The notes under the pieces are model-generated. The model saw nothing but the letters and a program-made list of their open reading frames with translations, was not told the origin of the DNA and did not search any database. A stretch of 5,383 bases of DNA. Source: an uncultured Eubacteriales bacterium (lineage in GTDB: Bacteria; Bacillota; Clostridia; Oscillospirales; Oscillospiraceae). The stretch lies in contig CABSAB010000125.1 of assembly GCA_902475515.1 (NCBI GenBank), positions 1-5,383 on the forward strand. Reading direction: 5' to 3'. This document shows, one piece after another, positions 1-4,381 of the stretch. The translations under genes and the position numbers were made by a program. Within the stretch, counting starts at the first letter, position 1; each line of letters begins with the position of its first letter.

Positions 1-50
1 TTTAGGCCGATCAGCAGCCCTTTGCGGAAATACCTGGTGCAGCTGTCCAT
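1..50 (-). CDS. Possible N-terminal fragment of an unidentified leftward protein, cut by the window edge
   Basis: Reading leftward from the ATG at 50-48 gives 16 codons, MDSCTRYFRKGLLIGL, before the window ends. A basic stretch (R6, R9, K10) followed by a hydrophobic run could be the start of a membrane-anchored protein, but 16 residues are too few to identify a family. An in-frame stop lies about 40 nt upstream, so the frame cannot begin much earlier. The only purine-rich sequence (AGAAGG) directly abuts the ATG, which is poor spacing for a ribosome binding site, and I see no clear promoter between here and the terminators at 109-200. It may be a chance reading frame. Confidence 0.2.
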   Translation of the reverse strand, partial: MDSCTRYFRKGLLIGL

Positions 51-108
51 CCTTCTGGTGCCATCACATCCGCCGCTGCTCCGCAGTCATGGACAGCGCT
101 GAGACGGC

Positions 109-142
109 AAAAATGCGGACCGGCGAATTCCCGCCAGTCCGC
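109..142 (-). terminator. Second (distal) intrinsic terminator for leftward transcription
   Basis: On the minus strand GCGGAC (142-137) pairs with GTCCGC (120-115) and GGCG (135-132) pairs with CGCC (125-122) around a 6-nt loop, followed by ATTTTT (114-109). The position between the two stem segments is a G-U wobble in the minus-strand RNA but a C-A mismatch in the plus-strand RNA. Only the minus side carries a T-run. Both facts orient it leftward, downstream of mgtE. Confidence 0.75.
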
Positions 143-157
143 TTCGGTCGGTCATAT

Positions 158-200
158 AGAAAACCGCCCGAAAAGCAAGCGCTTCTCAGGCGGTTCTTTT
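158..200 (-). terminator. Intrinsic terminator directly after mgtE, possibly bidirectional
   Basis: AACCGCC (162-168) pairs with GGCGGTT (189-195). The stem continues, after a one-base mismatch, through 170-176 with 181-187 (one mismatch), closing on a 4-nt loop. The leftward transcript continues TTTTC through 158, and the rightward transcript continues CTTTT through 200. The hairpin begins a few bases after the mgtE stop codon (200-202), so its main job is probably ending mgtE mRNA. The T-rich right side means it could also stop rightward transcription. Confidence 0.85.
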
Positions 201-1564
201 TATACATGCAGCAGGGCCCCCGCAATGCCGAAGTAAAGCAGCATCGACACGGAATCCATCACCGTGGAAATCACAGGCGAGGCCATAATGGCCGGGTCCA
301 CATGAATGAGCTTCGCGAACATCGGGAGCAGGCTGCCGATAAACTTTGCAATAATAATGATCAAAAACAGTGACAGCGATACCACTAACGTGATCACCGT
401 CTGGCCAGGATAGGTCAGAAGCAGCCGGGCCGTATTCACCGCGCACAGGGCAAGCCCGCACAGCGCCGCCACCCGCAGCTCTTTCAGTGCGACCCGCAGC
501 CAGTCCTTCAACTGAATATCGCCCACAGACATACCGCGGATGATCAGTGTGCTGGCCTGACTTCCGGCGTTGCCCGCCGTACCGGTAAGCATGGGCATAC
601 AGGTCACCAGCAGCGGAAATGCCACAAACGCCGCCTCATAATGGGCTAAGATCGCCCCTGTGAACATAGCCGAGATCATCAAAAACAGCAGCCAGAAAAT
701 GCGGTTCTTCGCCAGCTCAAACACGCTGGCCTTCAGATACGGATGGTCCGACGGCGCAATGGCGGCCATCTTCTCCATGTCCTCCGTGGCCTCTTCCTCA
801 ATGACGTCCATGACATCGTCGGCGGTGATAATGCCCACCAGGCGGTTTTCCTTGTCCACCACGGGCATGGCCAGAAAGTCGTATTTCATCATGGTCTGGG
901 CGGCTTCTTCCTTGTCGTCCAGAGTAGCGGCGGCAATCACATCCGTCTGCATGATGTCCTCAATGAGTTTGTCGTCGGCGCTCAGGAGCAGCTCCTTCAC
1001 CGTCACGACGCCCTCCAGCACCCGGCGGCGGTTGGTCACATAACAGGTGTAAATCTGCTCGGTCTCCTCTCCCCGCTGCCGGATGCGTTCAATTGCCTGC
1101 AAGACCGTCATATCCTTATGCAGGTCCATATACTCGGCAGTCATGATGCTGCCGGCGGAATCCTCGGGGTATTTGAGGAACTGGTTGATGAGCTTTCGGG
1201 TCTCCGGCCGGGTGTTTTTCAGCACACGCTTCACGACCATGGCCGGCATTTCCTCCAGCATATCCACCGCATCATCCACGAACAGGTCCTCGATGATGGG
1301 ACCGATTTCCTGGTCGGTAATGGCGTCGATGATGGTCTGCTGGGTCTCAGGCTCCAGCTCGGCAAACACATCGCTGGCCTGGTCCTTCGGCAATGTCCGG
1401 AAACAGGTGATCTGCTGGAGCGGAGTAAGCTGCTCCATAAAGGCCGCCACATCTATCTCGTTGGTTTCGGCAATGGCCTCATGGAGCTTTTGATACTGTT
1501 TGGTCTCCAGCAGCGTATTCAGCTCGTCAATACGCTGCTGAGGGTCCAGGATATTGTTTGACAC
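200..1564 (-). CDS. mgtE: MgtE-family magnesium transporter/channel
   Basis: This 454-residue protein has the standard MgtE length and order. An acidic helical N-domain (about residues 10-130) precedes two CBS domains (about 137-195 and 204-256), a connecting helix (about 258-280) and five membrane helices (about 286-308, 312-342, 360-385, 388-412, 424-450). In the family, the cytoplasmic domains sense intracellular Mg2+ and close the pore when it is plentiful; MgtE works as a homodimer in the plasma membrane. The signature GNAGSQASTLIIRG lies at 331-344. D437 in the last helix is the likely equivalent of the pore aspartate (D432) of the Thermus thermophilus protein. The start is GTG (1564-1562), chosen because AGGAGG at 1578-1573 sits 8 nt upstream and the next residues, SNNILDP, fit the family. 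A terminator follows immediately, so the gene appears monocistronic. The leader of about 180 nt holds possible regulatory structure. Confidence 0.96.
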   Translation of the reverse strand: MSNNILDPQQRIDELNTLLETKQYQKLHEAIAETNEIDVAAFMEQLTPLQQITCFRTLPKDQASDVFAELEPETQQTIIDAITDQEIGPIIEDLFVDDAVDMLEEMPAMVVKRVLKNTRPETRKLINQFLKYPEDSAGSIMTAEYMDLHKDMTVLQAIERIRQRGEETEQIYTCYVTNRRRVLEGVVTVKELLLSADDKLIEDIMQTDVIAAATLDDKEEAAQTMMKYDFLAMPVVDKENRLVGIITADDVMDVIEEEATEDMEKMAAIAPSDHPYLKASVFELAKNRIFWLLFLMISAMFTGAILAHYEAAFVAFPLLVTCMPMLTGTAGNAGSQASTLIIRGMSVGDIQLKDWLRVALKELRVAALCGLALCAVNTARLLLTYPGQTVITLVVSLSLFLIIIIAKFIGSLLPMFAKLIHVDPAIMASPVISTVMDSVSMLLYFGIAGALLHV

Positions 1565-1572
1565 AGAAAGAT

Positions 1573-1597
1573 CCTCCTATCTCGAAAATAATAGGAG
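1573..1597 (-). promoter_or_regulatory. Hairpin that sequesters the mgtE Shine-Dalgarno
   Basis: In the mgtE mRNA, CTCCTAT (1597-1591) is perfectly complementary to ATAGGAG (1580-1574), with a 10-nt loop. The 3' arm contains most of the AGGAGG ribosome binding site (1578-1573), so the stem would hide it from the ribosome. A second complementary stretch, CCTCTTAT at 1652-1645, could pair with the same site through 8 positions including one G-U. The pairing is read directly from the sequence; a regulatory role is inference. Confidence 0.5.
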
Positions 1598-1623
1598 AAG
1601 TGTCAGATATTCGCGCGCAATTC

Positions 1624-1716
1624 CTACGTCTGCGCCATTCCATCATAAGAGGGACCAGACAAGCGACACAAAGGAACTGCATCGTCACATCTGGTACTTC
1701 GTCCGCTAATGTCCAC
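1624..1716 (-). CDS. Possible 30-codon upstream ORF (leader peptide) in the mgtE mRNA
   Basis: A GTG at 1716-1714 lies 8 nt after GAAAGGGGG (G-run at 1729-1725), a passable Shine-Dalgarno. It opens a 30-codon frame ending in TAG at 1626-1624, 59 nt before the mgtE start. The predicted peptide begins MDISGRSTRCDDAVPL and contains three prolines (P15, P22 and one near-neighbour sequence GPSY). It has no signal peptide, membrane segment or recognisable family. It lies wholly inside the predicted mgtE leader and covers the distal sequence complementary to the mgtE ribosome binding site. Leader peptides that control Mg2+ transporter genes are known in enterobacteria (MgtL upstream of mgtA); a counterpart here is speculation. 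It could equally be a chance short frame. Confidence 0.3.
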   Translation of the reverse strand: MDISGRSTRCDDAVPLCRLSGPSYDGMAQT

Positions 1717-1752
1717 TTGTTGTTCCCCCTTTCAAGACTTGTGATTGTTTTT

Positions 1753-1781
1753 AGAATACCACGAAACCGCCGGAATTGCAA
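1753..1781 (-). promoter_or_regulatory. Predicted sigma-A promoter of mgtE
   Basis: On the minus strand, TTGCAA (1781-1776) and TATTCT (1758-1753) are separated by exactly 17 nt. Transcription would start near 1746, giving an untranslated leader of about 180 nt before the GTG at 1564. No better promoter was seen closer to mgtE. Confidence 0.65.
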
Positions 1782-1782
1782 G

Positions 1783-1797
1783 GGCGGAAAACCCGCC
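1783..1797. repeat. Short inverted repeat between the divergent mgtE and dinB promoters
   Basis: GGCGG (1783-1787) and CCGCC (1793-1797) form a 5-bp dyad with an AAAAC spacer. It lies between the two opposing -35 elements (1776-1781 and 1815-1820). No T-run follows on either strand, so it is not a terminator. It may be a regulator site or simply GC-rich sequence. Confidence 0.3.
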
Positions 1798-1814
1798 TTC
1801 CCCGGGAATTTCCG

Positions 1815-1843
1815 TTGCAATTTTTCCCGCCGTGTCGTATACT
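1815..1843 (+). promoter_or_regulatory. Predicted sigma-A promoter of dinB
   Basis: TTGCAA (1815-1820) and TATACT (1838-1843) are separated by 17 nt. Transcription would start near 1850, about 22 nt before the dinB ATG, leaving just room for the AAGGAGG site at 1857-1863. No LexA box of the Gram-positive type (CGAAC-N4-GTTCG) overlaps it. Confidence 0.7.
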
Positions 1844-1871
1844 GGAGGAAATGCGGAAGGAGGGGACGGCC

Positions 1872-3128
1872 ATGGACCGGATCATTTTGCACTGCGACTG
1901 CAACAGCTATTTCGCCTCCGTGGAGACCATCCTTCGACCGGAGCTTTCCGCCGTTCCCATGGCCGTAGCCGGCGACCCGGAGAACCGCCACGGCATCATT
2001 CTCGCCAAAAATGAAAAAGCCAAAGCCTTCCATGTGCAGACGGCGGAGCCTATTTGGCAGGCCAGGCGAAAATGTCCCGGCCTTGTGTGCGTCCCGCCCC
2101 ACCACGGCCTGTATACGGAGTATTCGAAGAAAATCAACGACATCTATCTCCGCTATACGGATCTGGTGGACCCCTTTTCCGTGGATGAATCCTTTCTGGA
2201 TGTGACCCACTCCATCCACCTGTTCCATTGCACCCCGAAGGAGCTGGCGGACCGCATCCGGGCGGAGGTCCGGACGGAGATCGGCCTGACCATCTCCGTG
2301 GGCGTAAGCTTCTGCCGGGTCCTTGCAAAGCTTGGCTCGGATATGAAAAAGCCCGATGCCACCACCGTCATCTCCCGGGAAAACTTCAAGGATGTGGTGT
2401 GGCCCCGGCCTGTTTCAGAGCTGCTGTTTGTGGGCCGCCAGTCGGACGCGGCCCTGGAGAAGCTGCATATCCGCACCATCGGCGACCTGGCCCGGGCGGA
2501 CCGGTTGCTCCTGGGCAAGACCTTCGGCAAGCAGGGCGACACTCTCTGGCGCTATGCCAACGGCCTGGATAACGAACCTGTCCTTCCCTACGATACCAAG
2601 CGCGAGGTCAAAAGCGTCGGCAACAGCATGACCTTCCGCCGGGACCTCCGGGGTGAAGAGGAGATCCGTGCAGGTATCGCCGCCCTGTCCGATTCCGTGG
2701 CCTCCCGCCTCCGTTCCCACGGGCTGAAATGCACCGTGGTGCAGGTGGGCATCAAAAGCCCGGAGTTCAAGTATATCACCCGGCAGGTGACGCTGGACCA
2801 CAGCACCTATCTCCAAAAGGAGCTTACCACCGTGGTCATGGACCTGGTACGCGCCCATTGGAATCTGAAAAACCCTGTTCGTCTGCTGTCTGTCACGGGG
2901 TCCGGCCTTGTTCCGGCGGACGCGCCCATGGAGCAGACCAGCCTTTTTCAGTCCGACGCCGCCTCCTACGAAAATCAGGAGAAGGTGGAGGATGCCATGG
3001 CCAAAATACGCGGCCGCTTCGGCAAGGGCGCCATCAGCTTCGGCTATCAGCCCAACGAGGAATTGGGCATCAAAAAAGGCAAAGTCGGCTGGAAAGCCGC
3101 CGGGAAGGACGCCCCCGGAGGTTCCTGA
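1872..3128 (+). CDS. dinB: DNA polymerase IV (Y-family translesion polymerase)
   Basis: This 418-residue protein is full length for a Y-family polymerase, which copies damaged DNA at low fidelity in the cytoplasm. HCDCNSYFASVE at 7-18 supplies the first catalytic aspartate (D9) and the probable steric-gate residue F14. SVDESFLD at 103-110 supplies the D105/E106 metal ligands. The palm segment at 144-163 ends in SDMKKPDA. A helix-hairpin-helix-like thumb lies at about 187-215 and the little-finger domain at about 243-345. QTSLF at 355-359 matches the sliding-clamp binding motif. Most DinB proteins have a second Asp where N11 stands, a variation also known in other Y-family members. The ATG at 1872 was chosen because AAGGAGG (1857-1863) is 8 nt upstream and the family N-terminus begins there; the in-frame ATG at 1851 lies only 2 nt after its GGAGG. 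A membrane protein gene follows after 23 nt. SOS control is not evident. Confidence 0.95.
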   Translation: MDRIILHCDCNSYFASVETILRPELSAVPMAVAGDPENRHGIILAKNEKAKAFHVQTAEPIWQARRKCPGLVCVPPHHGLYTEYSKKINDIYLRYTDLVDPFSVDESFLDVTHSIHLFHCTPKELADRIRAEVRTEIGLTISVGVSFCRVLAKLGSDMKKPDATTVISRENFKDVVWPRPVSELLFVGRQSDAALEKLHIRTIGDLARADRLLLGKTFGKQGDTLWRYANGLDNEPVLPYDTKREVKSVGNSMTFRRDLRGEEEIRAGIAALSDSVASRLRSHGLKCTVVQVGIKSPEFKYITRQVTLDHSTYLQKELTTVVMDLVRAHWNLKNPVRLLSVTGSGLVPADAPMEQTSLFQSDAASYENQEKVEDAMAKIRGRFGKGAISFGYQPNEELGIKKGKVGWKAAGKDAPGGS

Positions 3129-3151
3129 CATCCACGAAAGGAGCGCTTGGC

Positions 3152-3559
3152 ATGAACAACGGCAAAAAACTTCTGCGCATCGGATTGCTGGCCCTGACGG
3201 TCCTGACCCTTTTAAATCTGCTGCTGACCGCCTCACTGGTGGGCTTGGTCTGTTGCATCGTCATTCTGGTCATGGTCTGGGGCATCCGCCGGGGGGACTA
3301 TTCCCTGACAGGGGCTCTCAGCGTGTTTTTGTATCTGTACGCCGCCGTAAATTTCGTGGTTCTGGCCGTCACCTTGCTCTCCGGCGCCCCTGCCCGCACC
3401 TCGGCTCTGATCTGGCTGGGCTTATACTCCGCCGGACTGATGCTCCTGGGCGGACTTCTGCAAACGGAAGCCGTCCGGACTTACTTGAAAACGGCCCAGC
3501 CCCCGGAGGAAAAGAAGCGAAAGATCCACTTTTTCCACGGCGGCTGGCGGGACCTGTAA
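3152..3559 (+). CDS. Uncharacterised four-helix membrane protein
   Basis: I do not recognise the family. The 135 residues begin with a short basic segment (K5, K6, R9) and contain four hydrophobic helices at about 7-25, 27-45, 52-78 and 84-104. A charged cytoplasmic-looking tail (107-135) follows, with a basic patch EEKKRKIHFFHGGW. By the positive-inside rule both ends probably face the cytoplasm. The ATG at 3152 follows AAAGGAG (3137-3143) with 8-nt spacing. It lies 23 nt after the dinB stop with no terminator between, so the two are probably co-transcribed; whether this means any link to DNA repair is unknown. Its stop codon is 4 nt from the end of the convergent gene at 3564. No catalytic or binding motif is visible. 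Confidence 0.8.
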   Translation: MNNGKKLLRIGLLALTVLTLLNLLLTASLVGLVCCIVILVMVWGIRRGDYSLTGALSVFLYLYAAVNFVVLAVTLLSGAPARTSALIWLGLYSAGLMLLGGLLQTEAVRTYLKTAQPPEEKKRKIHFFHGGWRDL

Positions 3560-3563
3560 CCTG

Positions 3564-3860
3564 TTACTTCGGAAAATAGACGTTTTGCATAACCTCCACC
3601 GTCATGGCCGCCCCTATGGACAACCCCAGCGAGAACGCCTCGCGGCTCTTGATATCGTCTACCGCGTACTGCTCTTCCTGGAGGTTTTCAAATTCCTTCG
3701 CCAGCGGGTTTGAAATTTCACAGAGAGTATTGTAGAATTGCTCACTGCGCTCGTCAAAGGGCCGTTCTTTCTCTTCGTATTCCCTGCTTTTACGTACCCG
3801 CTTTGTAATGCGCTCGAACAATTCAGCGTCATCATATAGACGTTTTAGGATGGATTCCAT
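3564..3860 (-). CDS. Small acidic helical protein, DUF6809-like
   Basis: This soluble-looking protein of 98 residues is rich in E, K and R. The pattern resembles the DUF6809 family of small Firmicute proteins of unknown function: MESILKRLYD at the start, an acidic central helix, then a C-terminal segment SLGLSIGAAMTVEVM (77-91). That family assignment is from memory. The first half (5-45) is highly charged and helical; the last 25 residues form an amphipathic or hydrophobic helix. The ATG at 3860-3858 was chosen over upstream alternatives because AAGGAG (3874-3869) lies 8 nt before it and a perfect promoter sits just upstream. An extension to about 4007 would run through that promoter. Base composition is visibly more AT-rich than in dinB. 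It is divergent from the ribbon-helix-helix gene at 3958, with which it may form a regulated pair. Confidence 0.8.
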   Translation of the reverse strand: MESILKRLYDDAELFERITKRVRKSREYEEKERPFDERSEQFYNTLCEISNPLAKEFENLQEEQYAVDDIKSREAFSLGLSIGAAMTVEVMQNVYFPK

Positions 3861-3894
3861 AAATAATTCTCCTTCGCAAAAAATTTTCAAATTC

Positions 3895-3923
3895 ATTATA
3901 CAGTAGTACCACTGAATTGTCAA
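3895..3923 (-). promoter_or_regulatory. Perfect-consensus sigma-A promoter for the DUF6809-like gene
   Basis: On the minus strand TTGACA (3923-3918) and TATAAT (3900-3895) are separated by exactly 17 nt, a full consensus match in both hexamers. The predicted start near 3888 leaves a leader of about 28 nt carrying AAGGAG. A promoter this strong in front of a small gene usually implies repression, and a near-palindrome fills its spacer. Confidence 0.88.
3901..3914. promoter_or_regulatory. Operator-like palindrome inside the promoter spacer
   Basis: CAGTAGTACCACTG reads as a palindrome in 6 of 7 half-positions, centred at 3907/3908. It lies between the -10 and -35 boxes of the consensus promoter, where a bound repressor would block RNA polymerase. 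The divergent gene at 3958 encodes a ribbon-helix-helix-like protein, a class that commonly binds short dyads. The dyad is seen in the sequence; the binding partner is inferred. Confidence 0.5.
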
Positions 3924-3957
3924 TAGCAGATTATATACAAACGATGAGGTGATTTTA

Positions 3958-4182
3958 ATGCCAGTCAGTGAAGCAAAAAAAGCGGCTGATAAACGATGGA
4001 AAGACAAAAACTATACGCAGGTGAAGCTTTCCATGTCCAAAAAGGAGGCCCAAGCTCTTGCGGATTACTGTGCCTTCAAGGGCTTCGCCAAGGCGGGTTT
4101 CATCCGCCAGCTCATTAAGGATGCCATCGCTGCCGATCCCGACTATACTCCCCCGGAGGAAAAAAGGCCCGCAGAACCTTGA
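3958..4182 (+). CDS. Ribbon-helix-helix (Arc/CopG-like) DNA-binding protein
   Basis: The 74-residue product has a basic N-terminus (K7, K8, K12, R13, K15, K17), then a short strand TQVKLSMSK (20-28). A first helix (about 29-41) is followed by a turn at KGFAK (41-45) and a second helix (about 46-58, GFIRQLIKDAIA). This strand-helix-helix order with a leading basic strand is typical of Arc/MetJ/CopG-type dimeric repressors, including antitoxins and plasmid regulators. A proline- and glutamate-rich tail (61-74) ends the protein. The ATG at 3958 follows GAGG (3946-3949) by 8 nt; a GTG at 3949 is in frame but would sit inside the ribosome binding site. No strong rightward promoter was seen; TATATA at 3932-3937 is a possible -10 box without a good -35. 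It probably regulates the divergent promoter at 3895-3923 and perhaps itself. Confidence 0.75.
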   Translation: MPVSEAKKAADKRWKDKNYTQVKLSMSKKEAQALADYCAFKGFAKAGFIRQLIKDAIAADPDYTPPEEKRPAEP

Positions 4183-4224
4183 CCCGTCGCCGCAAAATCC
4201 GCTATGCTCTCTTGCTCCTCCTTT

Positions 4225-4259
4225 CCGAATCAAATCCGCTTCGCTGGCCTTCGATTCGG
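4225..4259. repeat. Inverted repeat, 7-bp arms with a 21-nt loop
   Basis: CCGAATC (4225-4231) is perfectly complementary to GATTCGG (4253-4259). The loop contains the GC-rich CCGCTTCGCTGG. On the plus strand it is followed by TAAAAAA rather than T, so it is not a rightward terminator; the leftward side has no T-run either. It may be one arm of a longer interspersed palindromic element extending to 4334. Confidence 0.55.
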
Positions 4260-4284
4260 TAAAAAATCATTCTTTTTATGATGT

Positions 4285-4334
4285 GCAACCGCCGGTTGCG
4301 AAACTACCAAGCGCACTTGGTGGCCGGCAACCGG
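4285..4334. repeat. Two-tier hairpin with a competing alternative stem
   Basis: CCGGTTGC (4292-4299) pairs perfectly with GCAACCGG (4327-4334). Inside it, CTACCAAG (4304-4311) pairs with CTTGGTGG (4316-4323) through 8 positions including one G-U, on a CGCA loop. The inner and outer stems are separated by an internal loop, GAAA against CCG. Upstream, GCAACC (4285-4290) is also complementary to GGTTGC (4294-4299), so the same strand can form a small competing hairpin. No T-run follows, so it is not a simple terminator. It could be an interspersed DNA palindrome, a recombination target or a structured RNA leader. Confidence 0.6.
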
Positions 4335-4381
4335 GAATTTTGATAGGATATCGGCGTAAAAACCGTAAGGAGGAATCCGCT

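Larger units (their letters stand above)
4183..4381. other. Non-coding stretch rich in inverted repeats
   Basis: No gene is supported in these 199 bases. They hold two sizeable inverted repeats (4225-4259 and 4285-4334), an A-rich/T-rich patch at 4260-4279 with only weak AT pairing, and the AAGGAGG ribosome binding site (4367-4373) of the next gene. I found no convincing terminator for the gene ending at 4182 and no clear promoter for the gene starting at 4382. One frame is open through the stretch into 4382, but it has no family-like content. Confidence 0.6.

Noticed and set aside
1..160. Small minus-strand frame beginning MTDRSGLAGIRR at about 155
   Set aside because: It lies inside the tandem terminator region and has no ribosome binding site. 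The sequence is better explained as terminator stems.
743..1561. Long open frame on the plus strand opposite mgtE
   Set aside because: It is antisense to a complete MgtE with full family motifs. Its translation is rich in H, G and L with no domain pattern, and it lacks a ribosome binding site.
1565..1746. M-box (ykoK) Mg2+ riboswitch in the mgtE leader
   Set aside because: Expected for a Firmicute mgtE, but I could not see the conserved M-box sequence blocks or its multi-stem layout. A covariance-model search would settle it.
1776..1871. A 32-codon N-terminal extension of dinB
   Set aside because: It would start upstream of the predicted dinB promoter and has no ribosome binding site. The family N-terminus and an ideal Shine-Dalgarno both point to the ATG at 1872.
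1741..1871. LexA/SOS box upstream of dinB
   Set aside because: No match to CGAAC-N4-GTTCG or a close variant. The GAAACCGCCGGAA stretch lacks the required dyad.
2415..3236. Long minus-strand open frame opposite dinB
   Set aside because: It is a shadow frame caused by GC-rich codon use in dinB; it runs across the dinB end into the next gene and has no recognisable domain.
3861..4007. N-terminal extension of the DUF6809-like protein
   Set aside because: The extended frame would read through the perfect promoter at 3895-3923 and into the divergent gene. The ATG at 3860 has an 8-nt-spaced AAGGAG.
3564..4182. Classical type II toxin-antitoxin operon
   Set aside because: The genes are divergent rather than overlapping and co-directional, and the 98-residue protein shows no RelE, MazF, PIN or similar toxin motif.
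4260..4280. A-run/T-run hairpin as terminator of the ribbon-helix-helix gene
   Set aside because: The stem would be AT-only and weak, and it is not followed by a T-run beyond the stem itself.
4285..4334. Integron attC-like recombination site
   Set aside because: The hairpin shape is suggestive, but the RYYYAAC/GTTRRRY core boxes in the correct order are missing and there is no integrase or cassette gene nearby.
4058..4381. N-terminal extension of the XRE protein
   Set aside because: It would overlap the ribbon-helix-helix gene and pass through the hairpin-rich intergenic stretch. The ATG at 4382 has AAGGAGG at 8 nt and the HTH domain starts right after it.
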